Origin: Phytoseiulus persimilis
Taxonomy: Eukaryota > Arthropoda > Arachnida > Mesostigmata > Phytoseiidae
NCBI GenBank assembly: GCA_037576195.1
Contig: CM075103.1
Span: 15,438,001 to 15,502,000 of the forward strand
Direction: 5' to 3'
Length of the DNA: 64,000 nt
Position numbers and translations under genes: made by a program. Positions 24,486 through 35,141 of the stretch are shown one piece after another (position 1 is the stretch's first letter; each line of letters starts with the position of its first letter). The notes beneath the pieces were generated by a model, which had not been told where the DNA came from, searched no databases, and was given only the letters and a program-made list of their open reading frames with translations.

Positions 24486-24789
24486 TTTTTGAAAAACAGG
24501 ATTTTGGGGATGGTTGAAGCTTAGTGGGGGGTCGCTGAGCTCGATGCAGGCGTAAGTTCTACTCTATCTATCCATGCTGACGCGGATTTCGTTGAGGAGA
24601 CCAGATCCATGATAGTCCGGTGCAGCCAGCAACTCCACGTTCGGAGGAGCCGGCATCTCGCAAGAGGATACCTTCACCGACGACGAGGCTGGGAAAACCA
24701 ACAGCACGGACGACGAGTGCGGCGAACCCCAGACATACGACGAGCAGTCGGAGTTCGACTCGTGGGAGAACCTCCATGAAGGAACATAA

Positions 24790-25793
24790 CTCCGTATACC
24801 GGCACACGCCAGATGCGCGTCGCACAGCTTGGCAATGTGCGCTACCACCGACGTCAAAAACCTCCTGAGGGACGAGCAGCATCGAGCGCTCGCCATGCTT
24901 CATGAATTGGTTGTGACCGAGCAACGTTCTGTGGGATCACGGTAAATAGTTTGGCTCGCTCGATCGCAACAAGATGGAACAGCCTGCACGAAAGCCTGAA
25001 ATGTTTGCTGGACTCGAGAGAACAGCTCCCCGACCGCAAGGAAGCCCCGGGGCTGCAGAAGTTTATGAGCGATGATTTCAGCTATATTGCCGAATGTCTC
25101 AGATGTTCGAAACCCGTCGCGGTTGCTCTCGATAAATTACAGGGTGGGAGAAGTGCTCACTATGGCACATTGCTTCCAACCCTCCATATCGCTCGGTGTG
25201 TTGCTCAATAGGACAGCGCTTCGGTATAGTCGGCCCATTGCCGACACCTTGCTCGAGAGCGTCCAGCGACGCTTTCGAGCCGTGTTCGATCGTAGAACCG
25301 GACACTGTGAACAGGGTGCCATGACAATGTCCATGCTCAAGATTGAATAGTGCAAGCGCATCCCGGAGGACAACAAAGCGTAAATTCTTCAGCGCTTCAA
25401 GGAACTGATCCTCGAACGCCTCCCGCGAGAAACGAGTCCAGTCTCTCACCCAGCCGAGGAAGACTACCACAACGTCGACGTACAACCCATTCAGGTGTCA
25501 GCAGCACCATTATCGTCAGTCACGGGGCCCTCCTTGACGACGCCATCCGACCCTGCAGAAAATCTCATGTGGCAGATCTTCACGACCCGGACACCGAGCT
25601 CACCATGCTGCTCCGATACGAGCCAATCTCAGCCCTCTCCGGGGAATTCAACAGGCTACTCCCGTCCAGCGCTAAGGTTGAAGGATCATCTTCCTACGCA
25701 ACCATGATGGACGCGCCAAAATCGAACCGGCTAAGCGATGCTGATCTCGAACGACGAGTACTGCTCCGCAATGCTCAATCGATGCTCCAATAA
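24790..25793 (+). pseudogene. hAT-family transposase relic
   Basis: Pieces of a hAT transposase follow each other in the right order but in alternating frames, so the copy is dead. In order: RCASHSLAMCATTDV (the CxxH-type stretch of the catalytic domain) at about 24810, TRWNSLHESL after 24951, YSRPIADTLLESVQRRF near 25228, and the C-terminal dimerisation region LLRYEPISALSGEF, NRLLPSSAKVE and NRLSDADLERRVLLR at 25610-25790. At least three frame changes and several stops are needed. The LPSSAxVE...NRLSD arrangement is the hallmark of hAT dimerisation domains. Ends of the element and target duplications were not located; the part between 24560 and 24790 may be more of the same element. Confidence 0.8.
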
Positions 25794-26790
25794 ATCTTAA
25801 TATCCGAACCGATCGGGGGTGACGAATCCCGCGTCAGGATGGATAGATACAGGGTAGCTTTTTTTAGTCGGGAATTTTCGAGCCCGATCTTGTATTGGCC
25901 ATAACTTCGTCAATTTTTCTCAAAAATCAAGAAGTGATCGATAGAGGATATCGAGGCGGTCATTTTGATACAAAATTCAGGAGGATCTGGTGAAAATACC
26001 GGTCAGGAGATGGTTTTGAAAATGACCCTTCCTTTTTTTTCGAGGTCTTCCTAAAAGTTATCGTTAAAACGTCAATATTTATCGGATCGGACTCGTGGGG
26101 GTAGCATTCGACGCGCAAAAGGAAGCCGGTCATTCGCCAGAAAACCGATTTAAGTTATCTCGTTTCTCCGAAAAATGGCGACCGATCGTATCGAGAATAC
26201 CTTTGGTGTCGAGGGTGATTTTGGCAACCGAGGGCGGAATCCTGAGCGTGGGTGATTTCCGGTGAAAATCAAAAATCATCGGATCGACCTCGCAGCTCAA
26301 GGGGTTGATACGATCGGGTTCGAGTGGTATAGAAGATCATGCGATGATTTGAAACCTGCATTGGACACAGTTGATATATGTCTCCCCCAAATAACGTCGA
26401 GCTGTTTAGCTCCGGCCAAGAGGGTCGACAAGATAGCGAGGCAGGTTCTCAATCCTCTCCCCAGGACAGAGGCACGTTCTTGCGACATCGACATCAGCGT
26501 CACTAGCAGGGGCCGGGAGAACTGAAGATGGAGAAGCACTCCATCGGGAGCTCCAATCACTGGGGTTTGAAACCCCTGGAGATACGATTGCGAAAACCAT
26601 CAAGTCATATATAAAACAATTACAGTATCAGATTCCGCCTATGGGAAATGGTCTCGTACATTGTATCTTCTACTAGCTCCACTTTCATCCATGGCTCATG
26701 GGAGAACTGACCAGAGCATTGCCGGTTCTCAACCGATTCCTAACAATGAAAAAACGGAAATATCGTTCTCGACCCCCATTTACGAAACGC
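25794..26790. other. Non-coding stretch beside transposon relics
   Basis: Simple, A/T-leaning sequence with repeated phrases such as TCAAAAATCA and CGATAGAGGATATCGAGG at 25900-26200. It may be non-coding parts of the neighbouring elements. No gene supported. Confidence 0.35.
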
Positions 26791-26975
26791 TGACCGGAAA
26801 ACTTATGGCAAACGAAATATTGCCCAATCGAACGGTTCGTCTCGAAGGTGAGGCGTGGCATGCAGGAGAGCAGATCGAGGATCACCTCACTTTTCTCTGC
26901 GCGAATCGAGATGGTACCGATCAACTGACTGGGGTTCATCCAGGTTGTTTCTCTTCCGCCGGGAAGCTCCACTAA
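26790..26975 (+). pseudogene. Tigger/pogo-like DDE transposase fragment
   Basis: A plus-strand frame contains ILPNRTVRLEGE followed by LTFLCANRDGTDQLTG, the piece of Tigger-type transposases just after the first catalytic Asp. The same piece occurs, inverted and more damaged, at about 28090-28230. Only this internal fragment is recognised, and no catalytic triad is present. Confidence 0.65.
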
Positions 26976-27423
26976 ATCGCAGCCCATGGATTAGGGAATC
27001 AGGCAGAGGGCCCTCAATACGCGAAATCTCTGACTTCAGGGATTCCGAGTTTCGAGCGCTCTCTCTCCAATCTGCAACCGATTTGCGCGTTCTGTGAGAG
27101 GGATCAGGATAAATCTTCCCTTGTTTCTTTTTTGATATCGATTCAGAATCGGCGAATTCCTGCTTAGTATCTCCTGGTAGTGGTCAGTGTCCCGTGGGGA
27201 ACATGGATAAAATTGAGGAGAACTTCGACGAGCTCTGAAAAACGTAACTCTGATCTGATAGCTGGAATCGAAAATGGTAAAATTGCGCCTGCTCAACAGC
27301 TTTCAATTCAAGAATTGGCCCCGATTCGATAGAAAATGATCGGAATACAGATAGATGCACGGAGCCACCGGAATGATGCAGTTCAAAGTATTGTACACAC
27401 CCTGTACAGCTACAGATGTATAT

Positions 27424-28700
27424 TCAAACATCCAAGCACGGTCCGGGGGACAAATGTACGGATAAGTCGAAGACTTGCATGGCCTCGGAGAAGTATGACC
27501 GAATATCCGCGTGTTTCTTCTCAGTCGCCCATGACTTGGTTCTTTCGAAAAGCTGCTCTCGCGCCGGGAACAACGTGAGCTCTTCCAGAGCCCTGGCTGA
27601 TGAGAGTTGCAGAGCTTGGAGCGCCTTGTCGTCCGTCACGTGGAGCTCAGTCTCGTCGTCGGATCCAACCTCGATTTTGTTGAGGTCCGGGCTCTCTGCT
27701 AGATATTCTTCTTCCTTCTCGATGTCGTGATGTCCCCTTACCACAAGATTCCGATCGCCATCCTCGATTATCCAGTGATACGGACCGTTTGGAAAACGTT
27801 CGTAAATGATAACAGGATCCGCTACTGATGGGTTGTTTGGCATCGGGTTTTCCTCCGCGTCGACTGAGATGGAACTCCGATCGCTCGGAAGACACGTTCG
27901 AAAACGATTTGAGACAGTGCAGGAGTTCGTTTCGAGGGATTCAACTCCTCGAAACGGCCGTTGTTAGCCTTGGACCACTCGTGTTCAGCTAGCCTCTTCT
28001 CATACTTCCGCTCCACGTTGCTTATGATCCCCTGATCAATGGGCTGCAACTTAGTGGTGGTTTTCAGGGGAAGAATAGAACTTTGATGAATACCAATCAG
28101 TTGGTCGGCACCATCTCGATTCGCGCAGAAACGAGTAAAGTGAATCCTTGCTCCGCTCTTCTCCACGGCATACCTGACCTTCGGAACGAACCGTTCGGTT
28201 GAGCAACATTCCGTAGAAGAAACCTGTGTTGTCGGCGTGGAAGGTGTTCCGGGAAGGTTATGGCTCCGAAATAACGCGATGCTCAACAAGCCATTCGTCG
28301 ATGTCTCTCTGGTCAACTACTGATGCTCCTACGCACTTTCGCTTCGTTTCAAGTTCGAACCTATTTCTGGAGCAATCCAACCATCCATTCGAGCCCTCGA
28401 AATCCGAAGACCCATTTCGCTCAGCGATGGCCTCCGCTTCTTCTTCCAACCAGGCCCCAGAAATGGGCAGGGACGGGTTCGATCTTCGCGCCGCAGCGAA
28501 GTCCTCGCAAAGATTTTTCTTCCGAATCTTCGAACTTTCACTGTCCCACCCGTTTCCGTTGTTTATCCGGTTTCTGCGCGCGTCATTGACTGATCTTCGC
28601 ATCTCACCGTATCTTGTGGATTGTTGCTTGAGGAATCGTCCATTTCTTTGCGCTCTTGCTGATCTGCATCTTTGAGTTGAGATCGTCAGCCATTTGGACT
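27424..28700 (-). pseudogene. Tigger/pogo-like DNA transposon copy, frameshifted
   Basis: Reading on the minus strand gives, in the expected order, a CENP-B/Tc5-type DNA-binding part (LPISGAWLEEEAEAIA and SSDFEGSNGWLD, about 28350-28490), then a damaged stretch matching FFYGMLLNRTVRSEGQ in another frame, then FCANRDGADQLIGIH and the core LPLKTTTKLQPIDQGII (about 28040-28075), and an acidic C-terminal part with DDKALQALQLSSARALEEL (27500-27660). Pogo-type transposases cut and paste DNA with a DDE/DDD site. Several frame changes and loss of the first Asp region show the copy is inactive. Its upstream end abuts the non-LTR fragment beginning near 28790. Confidence 0.78.
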
Positions 28701-28789
28701 TTCTCTCAGAGGCTGAGGCTTGTGCGCTCCATACTTTTGAGTCGAAAATTCTCCTTGAAACTTGAGCCGGGAAATCGCATATCAGACAA

Positions 28790-29592
28790 GCTGTGGAAAG
28801 AGAGAGCCACAAAAAAGCTTAGACAAATGTACGCCAAATCGCTTTGGAAGTTTAATAGGTTTGAGACGACCAAGGTACGATGGAAGGCAACGCGTGTGCC
28901 CGCGTTGACATACTGCAACTCAGTCCTGGTGGCGTCAGCCGACACACGCGAGAGGATGGGAACATCCCAGCGAGAGGCAGGCGAATGGGCGATAGGCCAG
29001 CCATCCTTCAATGTAGCGAAGGAGTTTGTTGAAGTAGAACCGGGATGGGCTTCATACGAAAGCAGAGAAGCGAAAAGTAAAATATTATACTTTGCCAGAG
29101 TCGGAAAGATGTCTAGACATAGATGGCCAAAACTAATCTTTGACGCAATGGAAACATGCAACGTATTTAGCTCAGCATACGAAAGAATGCTACACCTCAA
29201 GAGAATGTATGATTGTGAGAACATAGGAACTCCGAAATCAACAGGAGGTGGTAGAAGCTGGAAATCCTTCCGCAGAGAGGTGGACGAACGGATCAGAACA
29301 CATACGGATAAGGAATGGAAAGGAGGGACGGAAAGTAAATCTAGCCTACAAAGATATAGGAAATACAAGAGGCAGAGAGGCACGATTGATCATATATATG
29401 ACAACTCCAGAGGGAGCACGCTTACTGCCGGTGCAAGAGCGGCTTCCTCAACACCAACTCTTCCAGAGCAAGCCTCGAAGGAGGTGATGTAGTGTAGCAG
29501 TGATACAGGCAGATGTGTGCTATGCGGACATCACACAGAGTCCCTAGAACTCAACGAGAGGAAATGTGGAGCGGACCAAACGGAGTCTTGAA
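28790..29592 (+). mobile_element. Non-LTR retrotransposon, 3' part of reverse-transcriptase ORF
   Basis: A long frame (28656-29492, of which the part after about 28790 is retroelement) matches the region behind the polymerase domain: YCNSVLVASADTRERM, REAGEWAIGQP, EPGWASYESREAKSKI, RWPKLIFDAM, and IYDNSRGSTL. After the TAG at 29490-29492 the same frame continues with RCVLCGHHTES, a CxxC-H zinc-knuckle-like end of the protein, up to TGA at about 29592. So a single in-frame nonsense codon separates the body from its C-terminal knuckle. The polymerase core with the FADD box is missing, as expected for 5' truncation. The same family appears at 55.0-57.1, 58.4-58.7 and 63.1-63.25 kb. Confidence 0.82.
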
Positions 29593-30199
29593 AGATGGGA
29601 GCACATCTCTCGCTCCTGCAAGATCAACGACCAACAATCCTAACCAGCAGAGTGTACCCGCCACCGCGCACGGGGTTTCTGACATATAACGAAATGTATG
29701 TGGGCAAGAAATGGCTAAAAAACCAATCAATCAATCAAGATCCGGGAAGTCGATCAGAATGATGATTACGAAATCTCGCTGGGCCGTTAGCGAAGGAGGC
29801 TATGTGCAGAGGAGACCTTCTGAAACAGGAGGAAACGAAGCGGCACCGCAGATAGCATAGCTCCTACAACCATAGAGAAATTCAGTCGGTGAGGAGAACC
29901 CAATTCACTCAGGGACGGGCGAGATATCCTCACAAACTTTGAGGTACTGGAGGTTTCCCGAGTTATTGACATGAATGCAGGTTAGCATACTAGCTGATGC
30001 CTTACAGTGAATGAGATACTTTGTTTTCCGGCTGAGCCTCTCAGCCAGCCCTCAGAAAAATCCCGGGATCACCTTTCGAAATCGCTTCAGTAACACTCCC
30101 TATCGCCTCGCAAATCCCATTGCGGGCGGTTGGCTTGGGTCTTAAGATGGTTCAGATTTGATTCTGATACGAATCAAATCCTCTTTTTACCACATGAGA
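29593..30199. other. Repeat-derived spacer
   Basis: Lies between the non-LTR fragment and the gag relic. The phrase around 29990-30025 (GCTGATGCCTTACAGTGAATG) recurs in slightly changed form at 31730-31755, so it may be part of long terminal repeats of the gag element. Confidence 0.35.
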
Positions 30200-31730
30200 A
30201 ATTTTTGTGAATGAGATACTGGCAGACAACAAGGTGTACTGTCCGAGAACTTCTGTGTCTTTGCTGCCGCAGTCGAAGCCGGAGGAAAATGATTTGGATT
30301 ACTGTCGAGTCTGTGGGCCTCTAAGATTCAGCCGTGGAGGAAGCTGTAGTTATTGCCTCGGTTGCGATGGACGCTGCAGCGTCCCGGTCGTGGAGTTGAA
30401 GAGGGCGTCGAATTTCCGGCCGGGTGGTCATACGATGAAATTCTTGCGGGGGAGGGAGGAGTTATACCGAAGGTTGTACAGAGTTGGCGGAGCTCCTCGT
30501 CGAGGGAATCGTTGCGGGCTCGTGCGATCGACTTGAAGCACAACCTCTAGACTACCGATGAGTTATTCCCGGAATTATAGCTCGCGGTCGCTATCCGCGC
30601 GCTATTTGAGTGTGTGACGGGAGTTGGCTCGGTCCTCGGCTCAACAGCAGAATGGTCCGCCTGGAAGAAGAGTTCTCTCTCGGCTTTTCCTACTGACGGT
30701 TCGAGACATTGGGAGCTGACAACGAAATACTCCTGAAAGAAGACCAAGCGGGATTGACAGGATATATTTTCGAGAAGCAGCGCTTGCTTCTGCTGGCTGA
30801 TCCTAGCATAAGTCGCCGCTCTTTGATGCAGACTGTTCTATTCGGGCTGCCATTCTATCTGAGGCAGCAGTTGAAGATCCTGAAACCAGAGTCGATAAGT
30901 GATATCCAGAGCCTGGAAGTGTGGACGGTGATTCTTCGAAATTATCCCCTCATCGCAATGGATCGATCCTGAGCGTTTGATGGGAGAATTTCGAAAAATG
31001 GACATGGTCTTGGTGAAGCCGAGGCGGAAGGCCGTGGAGGGAAGGTTATCTCTTTCAGCGCCGGAGACGTCCAACTATCGCCGAATGTCACGAGTCGATG
31101 CTATTCTTGCAATCGACGACGATGGTCATGCGAGGGGGACCATCTAAGCGATAAAATCAGGGTATTAAATGGTTTCGACCCCGCAGTTGTCAAACGAAAC
31201 TGTGATTTCAAGTGGCGGTGTTTTCCCCGGGTCGCGGTCGACGAAAAACGTCTGTTGCGAGCGGTCCTGGGCTCCGGTGGCACTAAGTCAATCGTGATTC
31301 GCAAAGTGGCGGAAAAGCTCCACGTCACAAGAGCTCACAGGGTGGTTGTGCAAGACTCGTGGGTATGTCCGACCGTTCTCTAAATACTGAGAAATACTCA
31401 TCTGTATCGGCAACGAGGCCAGGAAGACACGTTTTCTTTTTACCATCGATGAGTATGACATGCTGATTTCGAGCAAGTCGATGAGAGAGTTCATCAGAGG
31501 TTCTCGAGGACTGTTGTGGGAAAAAAGATCTTGGTGAGGACTGGTTTGCCGCCGCATAGCATAAAATATAACGGCCCGTATGAGCTCACTAGAGTAGAGT
31601 CGTCTGAAGGCGTTCCAGAAACGTTTTTCCTCGTGGTTGACGGCCAAGAAAAACAAGAGGCCTTCCCGAATTCTGTTTCTGCATCCCTATGAGAGAATGA
31701 GATAAATGGCGGGAGTATTGGGTATACGAG
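30200..31730 (+). pseudogene. LTR-retrotransposon gag (and protease) relic
   Basis: Fragments in order on the plus strand: PAGWSYDEILAGEGGVIPK and VQSWR (about 30415-30490), a capsid-like block LTGYIFEKQRLLLLADPS with LFGLPFYLRQQLKILKPE (30740-30890), then after stops a Cys/His-rich stretch SRCYSCNRRRWSCEGDH near 31090 that resembles a gag zinc knuckle, and VLGSGGTKSIVIRKVAEKL near 31270, which resembles a retroviral-type protease site with the catalytic Asp lost. Frames change and stops interrupt it, so it is not functional. Gypsy-like identity is an inference from this order. Confidence 0.6.
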
Positions 31731-33594
31731 CTGATGCTACACAGTGAATAAAATACTTGAAGACTGTCCGAAACCTCTGTATCCTACTGAACCATTAACA
31801 TCACGCCTACGGACAAAGTTACAAAAAAATGTCCGAATCAATCTCGAGTTATGAGTTGATGGGGGTCTACAAGATATGAGAGCTCCAAGTTTGAGAGACT
31901 CGGTTGTGTGGAGCAGTGATTCGCGCTTTCGAATGAATTTCCCCCTACTGGGATAACGACTCCCAACATTATTGGAACCAGAAACGTTGCGAATTTCGCG
32001 TTCCATTCTTATGAGAGTCCTCGTATTCCATTGGATTGCATTGAGCCATGCGCGTTTCTCTACAGTCCGTCCCGAAAACGCATCCATCTCCCGAGAAGAG
32101 GTTCTACAAGACGCTATTTCGGGGTGATTGGGAACGGCAGCCACATCTCGTCGCAGGATTTATTCACCATTTCTTGTCCATATACTCGTCCTGACAATTG
32201 ACATTCGGCTACCTCGCTGGAATACCTCGATAGTTTTTTGCTAAGCTTCCATATCGGAATGCGCTACGAGGGCTGTGAGCACTAGCCGCTGCAGAACTTG
32301 AGAAGAAGATTCCGCGGACGTTCCGCCTCCGACGAGCCTATCGTCAGGATCATCGTGAACATGATCCTCGCGGGAAGCGAAGGTTAGTGCACACTCCTCG
32401 TCAGGTCTCTGTTTCCTGGCTCTCAGTCGACCTATCTATGATGGGGAAGTGTTTCCGAATCCTGCGGTACAAACTGATGATACTCGGATCCGGTGTGCTT
32501 CGGGCGCGGGGGACTCAGAAGCTCAGGCTGCAGAGACGCATCAGCGTCGGAACGCTCCGCCGGGCCGAGGTAAGCGACCAGCTGGAGCGTTGGTCACGAC
32601 TTCGAACTGGAAGCGTGTGAGAATCAAACTACCGCCTCAGAAACCTGTCACTTCGCTTCATGAACCGTCAATCGACCAATCCTGCGACTCGATCGTATTG
32701 ATTTACGCACATTGTTCTTACGATAGGTCGAAATGAGCTCTTCACTTCAGACGACGATCGATAACAACTTATTTTTGATGTCTCCTCACGTGTGTTGGAA
32801 AGAGGTGCTTTTCCTCTGGTCATGAACTTGAATTTCAACGCGCCGTGTACCTCTGATCGAAACCTCCCTCAAGGATCATCCGTCGTAACCCGCTTGAGCA
32901 GATCGCCCTCTCGGGATGGGGAAGTCTCCCGAGAACGGTGACAGCCGGCGAAATGGGGAACGTTCCATGGGGGGAAGAGAAGGGAGAACTGAGACGATCC
33001 CGCCGCACATTCTTCTCGAGGTCCCACTCAATCGAAGTTGGACTACTTTTCCCGCGGCGATTCAGTACTCGAAAATGTCCTCGTTTTCCTGTGCGGATCC
33101 CTCTTCAACTCACTTTAACGGAAGCTTACGTTCACTCTGGGAGTGGAGTGACCGTGACAAATGAGGGAAATGAAGAACTCAATTTCGCCCACTTAGTTCT
33201 TGAGTGAGGGAGTCACGTGTAACGACTTTGCCCTTGTCGTGTCATCCTGAAACTTGCCATGCTCCACGTCCCTCCCTCTCACCCCGCTTCCAGCAAGCTA
33301 CCGCAGAAAGATACCGACACGGGGCTCATTCCTGAAAGCCCAACCAAGAACTTCTCTGGAGTCCAGAAATCGAAGTCTACGGGCAAAACGTTGATGTGGG
33401 GGTGACGAACGAGGCGGAATAGGAACTCGCGCTCGCGAGAACATGCGCGCCGCGAGCGGAGGGATGGAAGGGGATCTGACGAATCGCCGGCGGCTCCAGG
33501 GGCGTGGCTTGCGATCGACCCTCCTTCTGCTCCCAGGGAAGCCGCCTCCTGGAAGTCATCCTGGACACCGAGAGACCGCTCACTCGACGGCATC
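31731..33594. other. Intergenic stretch before the KCTD gene
   Basis: Some open frames (for example around 32440-32730) are Gln/Arg-rich and may be further retroelement debris. No feature is firmly supported. The part before 33595 should contain the KCTD promoter. Confidence 0.35.
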
Positions 33595-35093
33595 ATGTCC
33601 CGTCCCCCGAGCGGAGACCGGTCTCCGAGTAACTCGCCGCCCGCGCTATCATCTCTGCTGGCGAACAGGTTCGATTCTCAATTCGGAGCGCCTCGTGTTC
33701 TGTCGTTGGAAGAGTGATAATCCGGTGTTGCCAGCCTGAGTTCGCCTCGAAAGCCTCCTGACGATCGGTTAATTTTGCAGCGGTCGTGACTTCAAGGAAA
33801 GTTTGCGGCTCGGCGATTTCCTCCCGCGCAGGGGCAGCCGCCGTTCCTCTGCAATGCTCAACCACAACTTGGAGAACTCGCCTCGGTACGATCATCCGCG
33901 GAATTCGGCCCGCTCGCCGGTCAATTTTTTCTGCTCATTCGAGTATCTATAAATCCGAAGACCCCTCTCGATTTCCAGCTCCTGGGTCGACCACAAGTTT
34001 CTACAAATAGCGGCCGCGGCTGCGACGCCGGCTACGTCTTCCAGCACCGAGCTCTTCGGTTCAGAGACCCCAAAAATCTCAGGCATACCTTGTGCAGCCG
34101 CTCCATCTCGTTACACAGCCCCGGTCCACATCGATGTGGGTGGGATGACCTACACGTCGTCTTTGGAAACTCTGACCAGGTCTGGACCCCCCCCCCCCCC
34201 CCCTTCCCCCCACCCCAATGTCTGAGTCACAATTGCGGCACCCACAGTGGATCCCGGGAGTCCTGAGAGACTCATCGGGGTTGATCGGCTTCGAAATTCG
34301 AGCCATCAACAAAACCTCACGATCTGAGAGCTTCGAGATACCCTGACGCCCGAACCCCTGATTCCAGATATCCAGACTCAAAAATAGGACGCTTGTTCAA
34401 CGGCTCGATTCCCATAGTGCTCGATACGTTGAAGCAGCACTACTTCATTGACCGCGACGGTCCAACGTTTCGGCACATTCTCAATTTCCTTCGTTTCGGT
34501 CGTCTTGTGCTCCCCAAGGACTTCTCGGAGTGGGACTTGTTGTCGGAGGAAGCGAAGTTCTACGACATCCCTCTGCTCAACCAAGAGCTGCGGATCTTCT
34601 CCAAGGAGTCGAGGAGCTTCAGCCCCGAGGCCAAGCGGAGCTGTCGCCGACACACGGTTCAGTCTCACCAATGCATACTCCTGAGCACCTCTCCTGATCT
34701 GGGTTTGTTGGCTAGGATCTGTTTGAACAGGATCGAGAGGGCGAGTAGAACTAAATCCGCTGCGGAGATTGGATACTGAGTTGCCGTTTCCGGAACGAAT
34801 CATTCTTTGCAGGGGAGCGGATTCTGGTCTCAGGAGACCGCCGGCTCGTGGAGGAAACGTTTCCAGAGATTGTGGAAAGCCTGGAAAGCTCGGCCTCCTC
34901 GCCCTGGCTCAGCTCGGACTCAAATCACCTGCATCGGTTCCCGTTGAATGGATTCTCGAAGTTCCAACTCTTGACCACCATTCAGCGCCTCCTGGATGGC
35001 GATTTCGTATTATCAACTTGCACCAGCTGCGGAAACGAGGGCAGAGTGGGCTGCGAGTATCTTTTTGTCAAGCACGAAGTTTCCACCTCCTAA
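33595..35093 (+). CDS. KCTD15: BTB/POZ domain protein of the KCTD1/KCTD15 type
   Basis: KCTD1/15 proteins oligomerise through a T1-like BTB domain and repress AP-2-dependent transcription in development; the fly counterpart is twz. Exons 33595-33668, 33979-34179, 34368-34702 and 34813-35093 join in phase to 296 residues. The start [11 protein letters not shown] resembles the vertebrate start. The BTB domain (about 72-175) has [33 protein letters not shown], and [14 protein letters not shown] with FRHILNFLR. The C-terminal part has [20 protein letters not shown] and [14 protein letters not shown], all typical of this subfamily. A possible alternative cassette (33781-33885, 105 nt, same phase, 35 residues) lies between exons 1 and 2. 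The intron before 34368 carries a long poly(C) run. AATAAA at 35136-35141. The symbol marks the subfamily, not strict orthology. Confidence 0.9.
34187..34216. repeat. Poly(C) tract inside a KCTD intron
   Basis: About 18 consecutive C followed by TT and further C-runs, starting just 8 nt behind the donor of the preceding exon. On the other strand it is a G-run capable of quadruplex formation. Confidence 0.85.
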
Positions 35094-35135
35094 TGAGGGA
35101 CTGCCCAGCTAGTTATACACGGATTTTCGATTAGC

Positions 35136-35141
35136 AATAAA
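35136..35141 (+). promoter_or_regulatory. Poly(A) signal of the KCTD gene
   Basis: AATAAA 43 nt beyond the TAA stop. Confidence 0.65.

Noticed and set aside
28706-29383. 225-codon minus-strand frame
   Set aside because: Antisense of the non-LTR retrotransposon fragment, whose plus-strand protein is recognisable.
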